This document shows positions 54,435 to 63,289 of a stretch of 64,000 nt of DNA, in pieces (positions within the stretch are counted from its first letter, which is position 1; the number at the start of each line of letters is the position of its first letter). Source of the DNA: Eutrophovita brisbanensis (GTDB lineage: Bacteria > Pseudomonadota > Gammaproteobacteria > Burkholderiales > Eutrophovitaceae); contig JAYQTM010000001.1 in the NCBI GenBank assembly GCA_038147395.1, forward strand, positions 310,001 through 374,000, read 5' to 3'. Position numbers and translations under genes: made by a program. Under the pieces are notes generated by a model. It had not been told where the DNA came from, did not search any database, and worked only from the letters and a program-made list of their open reading frames with translations.

Positions 54435-55747
54435 TCGATCACCGGCGGGACATGCTGTTTTCCTGTGACTAAGGACTTTGGAATGAGCACCCACATCGCG
54501 ACACGTTGTTTCATGCTTCCAGCCAGTCGTCCAGCTTCGTCGCCGAACCCCCAAAAGTAATCCGCACGAATCGCGCCTTTAATGGCGCCACCTCTATCTT
54601 GAGCGTACATGAGTCGTGCTAATAATTGCTCTGAATTGGGCCGCGTTGTATCGATAAAAACCGGGAATCCCGCGGGCACATACCGGTTATCAACAGCGAT
54701 GCTGCGCTCGGGAGTGAGTGGTACGCCAAGGGACCCAATGGGTCCTCCGAGAGTCTGAGGTAGGTTTCTAAAGAAAACGTACGAAGGGTTTTGCCTCAGT
54801 AAATCGTCGAGGCGAGTTGGATTTTCTCTGCCCCAATTTTTGATCCCCTGCATTGATGCCTTGCTCAGAGGCAAGTCACCTCTATCGACCAGGATTCGAC
54901 CGATTGATCGATAAGGATGCCCGTTCGACTTTTCAAATCCAACCCGTACAATTTCTCCATCCTCGAGCTCGATTCTCCCTGAGCCTTGAATTTGTAAGAA
55001 AAAAAGTTCGACTTTGTCTGCGACCCAGAATAGCTCCTTACCACTTAGGTTAACAAGCCCCTCTTCTATTTCTTTTCGTGTGTAGTACGGGACGTACTGC
55101 CCTGCTGATTCCCTCGCGATTCCTCGATAATCTTTTAACGATGGATGCTGATCGGTATCAACGGACACCAGGTCATCCGGGGCACCGTAGATGGGATAGG
55201 GGTAACGCTCACTTTGCGTTCGACTGCCTTTTAATAGGGGTTCGTAATACCCGGTGATTAATCCGCTCTCAGAACCGTCATCGTTGATGATTTTGAATGG
55301 AACGAAGAGATCTTCATAGAAATCTTTCACGGCCAGATCGGATAACTCCGGAATGTTGTTGCATATGGTTTCCCAAGCGGCGTATTTTTTGAGGGCGCTG
55401 CATGACTGTGTCAGAGCTGGAAGTGTTTCAACCAGATCGTCGGTTAGCCAGTGTGGAATCTGTGTCCAATCCGTCGAGATAAGGTGTTCGTGAGATTTTA
55501 GTCCGTAAATTGATAACAACTCACTTTTTGGTACGATTTCGTCATATCCTGGTCTTGTGGCGTTGTTGTTCTCTTTTTCGATCGACTGCTCGATCACAGG
55601 CGGGGCCGAAGTGTCTGGATCTCGGTGCGTATCGAACGACGTGCATGCGCCTGTGAGAACAACGAGAGCTAGGATCGACAAACGCATTGATCGGCCTAGC
55701 GCGGATTGTGTGTTTCTATGACCTTTGGATTCATTATTGAGCTTCAC
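54431..55747 (-). CDS. mltA: Membrane-bound lytic murein transglycosylase A
   Basis: A 438-residue lipoprotein whose signal (SMRLSILALVVLTGACTS) ends at a lipobox Cys. MltA marks are GLITGYYEPLLKGSRT, FFLQIQGSGRIEL, NPSYVFFRNLPQTLGGPIGS, GVPLTPERSIAVD and the catalytic Asp in YAQDRGGAIKGAIRADYFWG. It cleaves peptidoglycan to anhydro-muropeptides at the outer membrane. The N-terminal 20 residues before SMRLS may not be translated. Confidence 0.92.
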   Translation of the reverse strand: MKLNNESKGHRNTQSALGRSMRLSILALVVLTGACTSFDTHRDPDTSAPPVIEQSIEKENNNATRPGYDEIVPKSELLSIYGLKSHEHLISTDWTQIPHWLTDDLVETLPALTQSCSALKKYAAWETICNNIPELSDLAVKDFYEDLFVPFKIINDDGSESGLITGYYEPLLKGSRTQSERYPYPIYGAPDDLVSVDTDQHPSLKDYRGIARESAGQYVPYYTRKEIEEGLVNLSGKELFWVADKVELFFLQIQGSGRIELEDGEIVRVGFEKSNGHPYRSIGRILVDRGDLPLSKASMQGIKNWGRENPTRLDDLLRQNPSYVFFRNLPQTLGGPIGSLGVPLTPERSIAVDNRYVPAGFPVFIDTTRPNSEQLLARLMYAQDRGGAIKGAIRADYFWGFGDEAGRLAGSMKQRVAMWVLIPKSLVTGKQHVPPVID

Positions 55748-55761
55748 GGAGGCTAAAGAGA

Positions 55762-55848
55762 ATGTTTTGGGTAGTGTTCGAGATCTTACTTGGTTTGGGA
55801 TTATTCCTCTTTATTATTTGGTGGACGATCCCAAAGAAAAAAAAGTAA
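55762..55848 (+). CDS. Very small single-span membrane protein
   Basis: A 28-residue ORF: MFWVVFEILLGLGLFLFIIW followed by WTIPKKKK and a stop. It has one hydrophobic helix rich in Trp and Phe and a lysine tail, so the C terminus should be cytoplasmic. GGAGG is nine bases ahead of the ATG. It lies between divergent mltA and convergent apaG. I do not recognise it. The ribosome binding site and protein-like composition argue for a real gene, but conservation cannot be judged here. Confidence 0.5.
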   Translation: MFWVVFEILLGLGLFLFIIWWTIPKKKK

Positions 55849-55873
55849 TCACAACGGCGACTCCGTTTTGTTA

Positions 55874-56257
55874 CTAGTGAAGTGTCCTCGGAACGCTTAG
55901 AGAAAATTGTGGGATGGTCGCCTCGAACTCCTGACCATCCTCCGCCCTCATCGTGTAGTGTCCCTCCATCGTTCCCACGGAAGTCTCGATAGCCGCCGCG
56001 CTGGTATATTCGAACGATTCTCCAGGAGCGAGCTTAGGAAACTCGCCCACGACGCCTTCGCCGTTAACACGCTCGATTTTCTCATTCGAATCCGTGATGA
56101 CCCAGTGTCGAGTGAGTAATTGAGCAGCAATATCACCTGTGTTATCAATTTTTATGTGGTAGGCGAAAAAGTACCTGGAAGCTGAGGGGTCAGACTGTTC
56201 GGGGATATAGATAGACTTGGCTGTGACCGTGATCTGATACGTCGAGTTGGTAGGCAT
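55874..56257 (-). CDS. apaG: ApaG-domain protein
   Basis: A 127-residue ApaG protein of fibronectin-III-like fold. It shows YQITVTAKSIYIPEQSDPSA, FAYHIKIDNTGDIAAQLLTR, HWVITDSNEKIERVNGEGVV, the conserved GEFPKLAPGESFEYTSA and GTMEGHYTMRAEDGQEF. The precise function is unsettled; links to metal and Ap4A homeostasis are reported. It starts at ATG 56257, diverging from rpe. Confidence 0.93.
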   Translation of the reverse strand: MPTNSTYQITVTAKSIYIPEQSDPSASRYFFAYHIKIDNTGDIAAQLLTRHWVITDSNEKIERVNGEGVVGEFPKLAPGESFEYTSAAAIETSVGTMEGHYTMRAEDGQEFEATIPQFSLSVPRTLH

Positions 56258-56377
56258 TGTAAAATTTGTAAGTAGTTGTGAAGGTTTACGTCTTTAATAA
56301 TCCACTATCTGACGCGATGCTTCTTGGAAGGTTCGTGTATCTTTCAAATCGCAACAGTTGTTTTTTAATGGGGTCAT

Positions 56378-57046
56378 ATGACCAACTATAGAATTGCTCC
56401 GAGTATCTTATCAGCTGATTTCTCATGCCTGGGCGACGAAGTCAGGGCAGTCGAAACCGCTGGGGCTGATTTGATTCACTTCGACGTGATGGATAATCAT
56501 TATGTTCCGAATTTGACATTCGGACCCGCGATATGTGCCGCAATTAGGCCACACACATCGTTGCCGGTTGACGTGCACCTGATGGTCGAGCCAGTGGATC
56601 GGTTGGCCGAGGATTTCGCCAAGGCAGGGGCGGACATTGTCACCTTTCACCCAGACGCAGTCAGTCATGTGGACCGGACCATCAACCTCATAAAGTCAGC
56701 TGGATGCAAAGTCGGTTTGGCATTCAATCCCGCCAGCCCACTGGATGTGCTTGAGTGGACGCTTGACCAAATCGATTTGGTGCTGATCATGTCTGTGAAC
56801 CCTGGGTTTGGGGGGCAGAGTTTCATTCCGTACAGCCTTGACAAGATTTCGGAGGTGCGTGACCTCATTGATTTGACTGATCGGGAGATTTGGTTGGAGG
56901 TGGACGGAGGCATTAAACCAAACAACATTACCAGTGTTGCGGAAGCTGGCGCGGATACGTTCGTTGCTGGGTCGGCAATTTTTGGCGCAGACGACTACCA
57001 CACTGTTATCCAAGAAATGAAAGGCCAACTCGCTAATTGTCTTTAG
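56378..57046 (+). CDS. rpe: Ribulose-phosphate 3-epimerase
   Basis: A 222-residue TIM barrel with IAPSILSADFSCLGDEVRAV, HFDVMDNHYVPNLTFGP, PVDVHLMVEPVDR, IMSVNPGFGGQSFIP and EVDGGIKPNNI, retaining the metal-binding His and Asp residues. It interconverts ribulose 5-phosphate and xylulose 5-phosphate. It heads the rpe-gph-trpEGDC run. Confidence 0.95.
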   Translation: MTNYRIAPSILSADFSCLGDEVRAVETAGADLIHFDVMDNHYVPNLTFGPAICAAIRPHTSLPVDVHLMVEPVDRLAEDFAKAGADIVTFHPDAVSHVDRTINLIKSAGCKVGLAFNPASPLDVLEWTLDQIDLVLIMSVNPGFGGQSFIPYSLDKISEVRDLIDLTDREIWLEVDGGIKPNNITSVAEAGADTFVAGSAIFGADDYHTVIQEMKGQLANCL

Positions 57047-57083
57047 ACTCGTTTTGGCGTGGGCTCACCACAGTTAATTGATC

Positions 57084-57779
57084 ATGTTGTTTCATAAAAG
57101 TCCTGATGCCTATCCCATCAATGTGTCAGTTATCGCATTTGATTTGGACGGTACTTTAGCTGATACGTTACCCGACCTATGTGCTGCCACTAACCGGCTA
57201 GCGAGCGACCTTGGGCTTGGACCCGTCAGTGAGGCCCTGGTCGGAGGTTTCGTTGGTCGTGGAATTGAGCACTTAGTGATTGAATTGCTCGGCCACGCAG
57301 GACTTCGTGTTTCGTCAACTCGCCAGGCTCAGTTGGTGGCTAGGTTCAAAACCCACTACGCCCAGTGTGTTTGTGATAACACCAGGTTATTCTCGGGCGT
57401 TAGGGAGACGCTGGAGCAGCTGACGAGATCGGGTTTTTACCTTGCTTGCCTCACGAATAAAAGTGAAGCCTTTACCGTGCCAATCTTGAAAAAATTGGAG
57501 ATTGACTACTTTTTTAAGCGCATCATTTGTGGCGATTCTTTAGCACGACGGAAACCCGATCCGCTGCCGCTTGAGCATTTGGCGGATTACTTCGGTGCGA
57601 ACACGAGCCAAGTATTACTCGTTGGTGATTCCGTGACGGATACGCAGTGTGCCAGAAACGCAAATTCGCCAGTTTTTTGTGTGCCTTACGGATACCGTTC
57701 CGGAATGGGTGCAGAGGAGTTAGATTGTGATGTGCTGATTGATGATGTTCGAGATATCCTGAAGCTTGTAAAAAATTAG
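57084..57779 (+). CDS. gph: Phosphoglycolate phosphatase
   Basis: A 231-residue HAD phosphatase with motif I FDLDGTLADTLPDL, motif II ACLTNKSEAF, the Lys/motif III region CGDSLARRKPDPLPLEHLA and motif IV LLVGDSVTDTQCARNA. It removes phosphate from 2-phosphoglycolate. The ATG at 57084 is used in preference to a TTG two codons upstream. It lies between rpe and trpE as in many gammaproteobacteria. Confidence 0.9.
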   Translation: MLFHKSPDAYPINVSVIAFDLDGTLADTLPDLCAATNRLASDLGLGPVSEALVGGFVGRGIEHLVIELLGHAGLRVSSTRQAQLVARFKTHYAQCVCDNTRLFSGVRETLEQLTRSGFYLACLTNKSEAFTVPILKKLEIDYFFKRIICGDSLARRKPDPLPLEHLADYFGANTSQVLLVGDSVTDTQCARNANSPVFCVPYGYRSGMGAEELDCDVLIDDVRDILKLVKN

Positions 57780-57794
57780 AGTTTCAGAGATAAC

Positions 57795-57800
57795 TATAAT
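57795..57800 (+). promoter_or_regulatory. Possible -10 element ahead of trpE
   Basis: TATAAT at 57795-57800 is a perfect -10 hexamer in the gph-trpE gap, but the -35 region 17 bases upstream (AAAATT) is poor. It could give trpEGDC its own weak or activated promoter. Confidence 0.35.
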
Positions 57801-57816
57801 GACGAGGTATCGCCGA

Positions 57817-57858
57817 ATGCCCGGACAAACAGTGGTAACAGATACGAATTTGGATTGA
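57817..57858 (+). CDS. Short ORF coupled to the trpE start
   Basis: A 13-codon ORF (MPGQTVVTDTNLD) with GAGG nine bases before its ATG. Its TGA overlaps the TTG start of trpE (TTGA), so ribosomes finishing it are placed on the trpE start. It contains no Trp codons, so it is not a classical trp attenuator peptide. Translational coupling is the likely role if it is real. Confidence 0.4.
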   Translation: MPGQTVVTDTNLD

Positions 57859-59342
57859 ATTTGAACAAAGAAGAATACAAAAAACTAGCCGATCTCGGAT
57901 TCAACCACGTGCCCTTGGTGTACGAGAGTTTTGCCGATTTAGATACCCCGTTATCTGTTTACTTGAAATGCGCTGACTCGCCTTACTCTTATTTGCTGGA
58001 GTCGGTTCAAGGTGGTGAGCGGTTCGGCCGTTATTCGTTTATTGGCTTGCCCGCGACAAAGCGGTATGAAGTTTGGGGGAAACGCTGCCTGGAAATTTGT
58101 GACGATGTTGTCATTTCTGAGGAGAGTCTAGATGATCCGCTCGATTGGATTAACAGGATAAGAGAACGAGTTATTGCCTATTACCCACAGCACCTGCCAA
58201 GGTTTTTGGGAGGCCTGGTCGGTTACTTTGGTTATGAGACTGTTCACCTGATAGAGCCAAGGGTCGCTAAAAATATTGATAAATCAGATCCTATCGATGC
58301 CCCTGATATCGTCTTGCTGCATTCTGAAAGGGTCGTCGCTTACGACAATTTGGCTGGTAAATTGTATCTCGTCGTGTTTGGAGATCCGAGCATTGAGGGC
58401 TCTTGGGATGTCGCCCATGAACAGCTCCAACTCTTGCGTGCTGATTTAGAGCGTTCTGTCGTGACCCCGAAAGAAGCGAAACGAGCAATTGGCGAGGTTC
58501 TAGAAGAAACTCCTGAGGACAAATTTACGGCATCTGTGGATCAGGCAAAGGGCTACATTAAGGAGGGCGACATCATGCAAGTTGTGCTCTCACAAAGGGT
58601 GTCGACCCCCTTTAAGTCACCGCCTTTATCGTTATACCGATCATTGCGAGCCTTGAACCCCTCCCCATACATGTTCTACTTCAACTTGAATCATTTGCAC
58701 ATCGTCGGTGCGTCACCCGAAATTCTTGTCAGAGTGGAAAAAGGTGGTGTGACACTTCGCCCGATCGCCGGGACAAGGCCAAGGGGGGCGACAAAAGAAG
58801 AAGATCTGGAGCTGGAGGCTGATCTTCTGTCGGATCCAAAAGAGCTCGCAGAGCATGTGATGTTGATGGACCTTGGGAGGAACGACGTCGGTCGTGTTGC
58901 GCAAGACGGCAGTGTCCGAGTCACAGACCAAATGGTCATCGAGCGCTACTCTCATGTGATGCACATCGTGTCAAATGTAGAGGGAGTATTACGAGAGGAA
59001 ATGAACGCGATGGACGTGCTAAAGGCGAGTTTCCCGGCAGGTACCGTATCTGGAGCCCCCAAAGTGCGAGCAATGGAGATTATCGACGAGTTAGAGCCGA
59101 GCAAGCGTGGCATTTATGCCGGGGCGGTCGGTTACCTTGGATTTAATGGTGACATGGATCTAGCGATCGCGATTAGAACCGCGGTCTTAAAAGATCAGAT
59201 GCTCTACGTCCAGGCGGGGGCCGGCATCGTGGCCGATTCTGTTCCCGCCAGTGAGTGGTTAGAGACGCAAAATAAGGCTAAGGCAGTCCTCAAGGCTGCG
59301 CAAGTTGCAGAGGCGGGATTAGATCGGCTGGATTCGAAATGA
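57855..59342 (+). CDS. trpE: Anthranilate synthase component I
   Basis: A 495-residue chorismate-using enzyme. It shows the feedback motif LLESVQGGERFGRYSFIG near the N terminus and the catalytic segments IMQVVLSQRVSTPF, HIVGASPEILVRVEKGGVTL, RPIAGTRPRGATKEEDLELE, HVMLMDLGRNDVGRVA, SFPAGTVSGAPKVRAMEII and QAGAGIVADSVPASEW. It starts at TTG 57855 (or TTG 57861), with no ATG option that matches the family's N terminus. It works with TrpG, encoded next but one gap away. Confidence 0.94.
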   Translation: MNLNKEEYKKLADLGFNHVPLVYESFADLDTPLSVYLKCADSPYSYLLESVQGGERFGRYSFIGLPATKRYEVWGKRCLEICDDVVISEESLDDPLDWINRIRERVIAYYPQHLPRFLGGLVGYFGYETVHLIEPRVAKNIDKSDPIDAPDIVLLHSERVVAYDNLAGKLYLVVFGDPSIEGSWDVAHEQLQLLRADLERSVVTPKEAKRAIGEVLEETPEDKFTASVDQAKGYIKEGDIMQVVLSQRVSTPFKSPPLSLYRSLRALNPSPYMFYFNLNHLHIVGASPEILVRVEKGGVTLRPIAGTRPRGATKEEDLELEADLLSDPKELAEHVMLMDLGRNDVGRVAQDGSVRVTDQMVIERYSHVMHIVSNVEGVLREEMNAMDVLKASFPAGTVSGAPKVRAMEIIDELEPSKRGIYAGAVGYLGFNGDMDLAIAIRTAVLKDQMLYVQAGAGIVADSVPASEWLETQNKAKAVLKAAQVAEAGLDRLDSK

Positions 59343-59403
59343 AGTATCGTCATTGTTGTTTTTTTAGTTTTGTTTTTGCCTGCGCTAAGGTTACAGATTA
59401 TTC

Positions 59404-59970
59404 ATGTTACTGATGATTGATAATTACGACTCGTTCACCTTCAACCTCGTGCAGTATTTTGCCGAGCTTGGCGCCAAGGTGAAGGTGGTTAGGAATGATC
59501 AGGTGACGATTGACGAAATAGAGTCTTGCAATCCTGAGTGGGTCGTGATTTCTCCTGGACCGTGTTCCCCCAAAGAGGCGGGTGTTTCAGTTGAGGTGAT
59601 CAAGCATTTCAGCGGGAGAGTACCCCTGCTAGGTGTGTGTCTCGGCCATCAATGCATTGCTCATGCCTATGGAGGGGTGGTCACTTATGCGAAAACTCTG
59701 ATGCATGGTAAGACTTCACCTGTCACGCACGATTCTCTTGGGGTATTCACGGATATTCCGTCTCCATTTACGGCCACTCGGTATCACTCGCTGGCGGTTG
59801 ATGCGCTTAAACTACCCAACTGCCTCGAGGTCACGGCTACCACCGATGATGGCGAGATTATGGGTATCCGGCACAAGGATTTTCCTGTCCAGGGGGTTCA
59901 GTTTCACCCCGAATCGATACTGAGCGAGCATGGACACCAATTGCTAAAAAATTTTCTGGATCAAAGGTAG
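59404..59970 (+). CDS. trpG: Anthranilate synthase component II (glutamine amidotransferase)
   Basis: A 188-residue class I amidotransferase with MIDNYDSFTFNLVQYFAELG, VISPGPCSPKEAG, nucleophile Cys79 in LGVCLGHQCIAHAYGG, and His/Glu in VQFHPESILSEHG. It supplies ammonia to TrpE and may also serve PabB, as one protein often does both. The gap to trpE is 61 T-rich bases; trpD begins 2 bases after its stop. Confidence 0.95.
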   Translation: MLLMIDNYDSFTFNLVQYFAELGAKVKVVRNDQVTIDEIESCNPEWVVISPGPCSPKEAGVSVEVIKHFSGRVPLLGVCLGHQCIAHAYGGVVTYAKTLMHGKTSPVTHDSLGVFTDIPSPFTATRYHSLAVDALKLPNCLEVTATTDDGEIMGIRHKDFPVQGVQFHPESILSEHGHQLLKNFLDQR

Positions 59971-59972
59971 CG

Positions 59973-60992
59973 ATGATGATTCGAGACGTTCTTGAGCAGT
60001 TTTTAAAGGGTCAAGATTTGTCGCATGACCAAATGGTCGAAGCGATGAGAATGATTATGGGTGGGAGTGTATCCCCAGAGTTGATCGCTGGGTTTTTGGT
60101 CGGACTACAGGTCAAGGGTTACACCGTAGTAGAGATGACCGCAGCCGCCGAGGTCATGAGGGAGCTATCTTTAAAAGTTGAGGTGGTGGACAGAGAGAAA
60201 CTGGTTGATACGTGTGGCACCGGTGGTGATGGCACGAAGACATTCAATATTTCTACCGCTGCAAGTTTTGTCGTTGCAGCAGCTGGAGGAAGGGTTGCGA
60301 AACACGGTGGCCGATCGGTATCAAGTTCCTCGGGTAGCGCCGACGTCCTTGAGGCCCTGGGCGCCCGAATCGATCTTGAGCCACACCAGGTTTCCGAGTG
60401 TTTGAATGAGCTTGGGGTGGGTTTCATGTTTGCGCCTTCGCACCACTCTGCGATGAAGCACGCCGCGCCGGTCAGGAAGGCGTTGGGGATCAAGACCCTT
60501 TTCAATGTCCTGGGCCCTTTGACTAACCCGGCAGGTGCAAAACGCCAAGTCATGGGGGTCTACGATCCAGCGTTGTTAGTGAAACAGGCGCAGGCCCTAC
60601 AAAACTTGGGTAGCTCACGTGCAATGATCGTTTGTGGCGGCGATGGTTTGGATGAAATATCTCCCTCAGGAGTGACTCATGTTGCCGAACTTCACGAGGG
60701 CCGAATTAGCGAGTACACGGTGTGTGTGGAGGACCTCGGGTTCGCCCCGGTTGATTTATTATCTCTACGCGTTGATGGAGTTGAGCAGGCCGTGAAGATG
60801 TTGCGTGATTCGTTGTCTGGAGAATTTGAGCGAGGTAAAACAGCCGTGAGCTTAAATGCTGGGGCTGCACTCTATGTACTGGGACTTCGTGAATCTCTCC
60901 AAGAGTCAGTTGGGCTCGCGCGGTCTGTGATTGAGTCCGGTGCCGCGCGTGAAAAGTTAGAGGAGTTCGTCGCGTATTCCAATGCAACATGA
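59973..60992 (+). CDS. trpD: Anthranilate phosphoribosyltransferase
   Basis: A 339-residue enzyme with LVDTCGTGGDGTKTFNISTA (PRPP loop), KHGGRSVSSSSGSADVLEAL, FMFAPSHHSAMKHAAPVRKA, LFNVLGPLTNPAGAKRQVMG and CGGDGLDEISPSG. It joins anthranilate to PRPP. Two adjacent ATG codons can serve as start. Confidence 0.96.
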   Translation: MMIRDVLEQFLKGQDLSHDQMVEAMRMIMGGSVSPELIAGFLVGLQVKGYTVVEMTAAAEVMRELSLKVEVVDREKLVDTCGTGGDGTKTFNISTAASFVVAAAGGRVAKHGGRSVSSSSGSADVLEALGARIDLEPHQVSECLNELGVGFMFAPSHHSAMKHAAPVRKALGIKTLFNVLGPLTNPAGAKRQVMGVYDPALLVKQAQALQNLGSSRAMIVCGGDGLDEISPSGVTHVAELHEGRISEYTVCVEDLGFAPVDLLSLRVDGVEQAVKMLRDSLSGEFERGKTAVSLNAGAALYVLGLRESLQESVGLARSVIESGAAREKLEEFVAYSNAT

Positions 60993-61029
60993 GGTTAATT
61001 CGGTTTTCCCCAATATTTAAGGTTCAGTG

Positions 61030-61827
61030 ATGGCAGACGTTCTATCGCAAATAGTTCAAACTAAGAGGGAGGAGGTCGCTAAGGCCTCCGCTATTTACTC
61101 TCTGCGTGACTTAGAGCAACAAATCCCCGGAGCGCCAGAGCCGAGAGGCTTTGAACGGGCGATTGTCTCTCGGGTAAATCAGGGCGAAACAGCTGTGATC
61201 GCTGAGATTAAAAAAGCGAGTCCGAGCAAGGGGGTTATCAGAGAAGATTTTGACCCTGTAGAAATTGCGCTTTCTTACGAGTCCAATGGCGCGACGTGTT
61301 TGTCGGTGCTCACCGATCGAGATTATTTTCAAGGTTCACCCGATTTCCTCGTCGCAGCCCGCTCTGCCACGCAGTTGCCTACGTTGCGTAAAGATTTCAT
61401 GGTGGACCCGTATCAAATTTACGAAGCTCGGTGCATGGGGGCTGACTGTATTTTGTTAATCGTTGCAGCGTTGGGTCAGCAACAAATGCTGGAATTGGCT
61501 GACACTGCGAGCAGTCTGGGCTTAGATATATTAGTTGAGTCCCACTCACGTGAGGAGTTATCAAGGGCGCTCGATGTAAAGACTGCGTTGATCGGCATCA
61601 ACAATAGGAACCTGAAAACATTTGAGACTTCGTTGAAAAATACGCTGGATTTACTAAGCGAAGTCCCTGATGGTCGGACCGTAATTACCGAAAGTGGCAT
61701 ACATGCCGAGCAGGATGTATCGCGAATGAGAGAGGCAGGGGTCAGGGCTTTCTTGGTCGGTGAGGCATTTATGCGACAAACCGACCCTGGTCTTGAGCTT
61801 AATAGATTGTTTATGCTAAATGAGTGA
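61030..61827 (+). CDS. trpC: Indole-3-glycerol-phosphate synthase
   Basis: A 265-residue TIM barrel with VIAEIKKASPSKGVIREDFD, GATCLSVLTDRDYFQGSPDF, LPTLRKDFMVDPYQIYEARC, ALIGINNRNLKTFETSL, ITESGIHAEQDVSRMREAGV and AFLVGEAFMRQ. It closes the indole ring after TrpD. No TrpF fusion is present, so trpF is elsewhere. The ATG at 61030 is used rather than the GTG directly before it. The 61828-62100 gap is very AT-rich and holds the porin leader; I see no clear terminator in it. Confidence 0.95.
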   Translation: MADVLSQIVQTKREEVAKASAIYSLRDLEQQIPGAPEPRGFERAIVSRVNQGETAVIAEIKKASPSKGVIREDFDPVEIALSYESNGATCLSVLTDRDYFQGSPDFLVAARSATQLPTLRKDFMVDPYQIYEARCMGADCILLIVAALGQQQMLELADTASSLGLDILVESHSREELSRALDVKTALIGINNRNLKTFETSLKNTLDLLSEVPDGRTVITESGIHAEQDVSRMREAGVRAFLVGEAFMRQTDPGLELNRLFMLNE

Positions 61828-62089
61828 TTCAGATCAACTTTACGTTAAAAAATAAAAAAAATGTTAATAAAATCAATATATATTTTTGAATTTTTTATTT
61901 GTTAACCCGTTTTCGCTTTTTATATTGTCGATTAAACAACACATTAGTGGTCTTTTTCATCAAGTTTTTCTTCATTTGAGCGGAATTTTTTGTCAGACTT
62001 CTAGCCAACTCGAGTGAAAATTCGAGGTCGTTTCATCCCAGAGCACATCGTACGAGTGTTTTGGTATGGTTTTATAAATTCTCATATTT

Positions 62090-62095
62090 GAGGAG
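62090..62095 (+). promoter_or_regulatory. Strong ribosome binding site of the porin
   Basis: GAGGAG lies six bases before the porin ATG at 62101, matching a highly translated gene. The 250 bases upstream are AT-rich and contain promoter-like patches, none decisive. Confidence 0.7.
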
Positions 62096-62100
62096 ATAAC

Positions 62101-63209
62101 ATGAAAAAAGCTCTTATAGCCGCAGCAGTAGCTGGTGCATTCGTTGCCCCAACTGCGATGGCAGCTGAAGGTCCTTCAGTTAACATTTACTACCCAATGG
62201 CGATTCACTATGGGTGACACGGAAGACAAACAAACGGTCAAAACTCAACTGCTGACGAGACAGTTCAGTGTTGGTGGTGGTTCACGTTTGATGTTCACAT
62301 GGACAGACCAGCTCAACAATGGTATGTCACTAACCGCTTACGCTTCATTCGGTAACCTTTCACTCTGACAGTTCTGGTAACATCACATCACGTAACTCAA
62401 ACATGAACTTGACAGGTGAGTTTGGTACGATTGCGATCGGAACAAACGAGCACTTTTTTGAGATCGACGCGATCACAGATGGCTACGGTGCTGACTGGGC
62501 GCTTAACGGTACGGCAGCTGGTGGTGAAGGTCTGAACTTCCAGAGAATCGGACAAACTGGCTTCAACTTTACTCGCCGAGATTCAGACTCAATCTGGTGG
62601 ACTGGTCCTCAGATGAACAACCTACAGCTTCGTGCAGCATACATCATGGGTGCAGCTGCAACTAACAACGATGCTGCGGATCCAGAGGGTTACCAGATCG
62701 GTGCGTTCAGTACAGCATACGCGATGGGCGGTTGCAACAACCATACGATGATTACGCAGCTGACGGCTCTGCGCTAGCTACGACGATTATCGAACGCAGA
62801 CGGAACTGAAGCTTCAGCTGCTACTGCTGGTACTAACGCGGAAGGCACACAGTTTGTCTTCGGTTATGACTTCGGTAGCTTCAGCGCGTCAGTCGGTATG
62901 ATCAGCATGGAGCAGTCAGAGAACGGAAATACGCGTGAGGCGGGTGGTTACTTCGCAAGCTTTATCATGCCAGTTGACGGTGGCCGAATTATCTTCAACA
63001 TGGGTGAGCTTGGTGACCAGGACAACAACTCAACAGCTATCAACGACTCAGGTATCCAAGGTTTCGATATTGGCTACCAGCATGATTTGAGTGCGAATGC
63101 TTACTCTTTCGTTCGTTACCAGAGCCAGGAACAAGGTGCAAACTTTGACGGCACAGGTACTGATCAAGACCGAAGCAGCTTCATTGCGGGTATTACAGTT
63201 TCATACTAA
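62101..63209 (+). CDS. Outer-membrane porin (general diffusion type), broken by several frameshifts
   Basis: The signal peptide MKKALIAAAVAGAFVAPTAM, then AAEG, and the C-terminal strand ending ITVSY with a final aromatic residue are intact. Between them lie porin-like strands: SVGGGSRLMFTW, MSLTAYASFG, MNLTGEFGTIAIGTNEHFFE, GFDIGYQHDLSANAYSFVRY. They fall in different frames. Breaks occur near 62190, 62355-62362, 62715-62745 and 62800, and a further pair of shifts near 62235-62270 would give a more natural loop. Total size (about 369 codons) is normal. Sequence or consensus error is likely, though a decayed gene cannot be excluded. Confidence 0.8.
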
Positions 63210-63236
63210 TTACATTAGTTGAAAAGTACTGTGATG

Positions 63237-63264
63237 AAAAGGGGGCTATATGCCCCCTTTTTTT
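63237..63264. terminator. Bidirectional intrinsic terminator between porin and valS
   Basis: AAAAGGGGGC, loop TATAT, GCCCCCTTTTTTT forms a very stable hairpin with a seven-T tract for the plus strand and a T4 tract (from AAAA) for the minus strand. It serves the porin and probably also valS, which converges here. Confidence 0.93.
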
Positions 63265-63289
63265 GCCTCGGGTTTGGGATGCGTTAAAT

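Noticed and set aside
57781..57860. Classical trp attenuator ahead of trpE
   Set aside because: The short ORF holds no Trp codons and I found no terminator/antiterminator hairpin pair before trpE.
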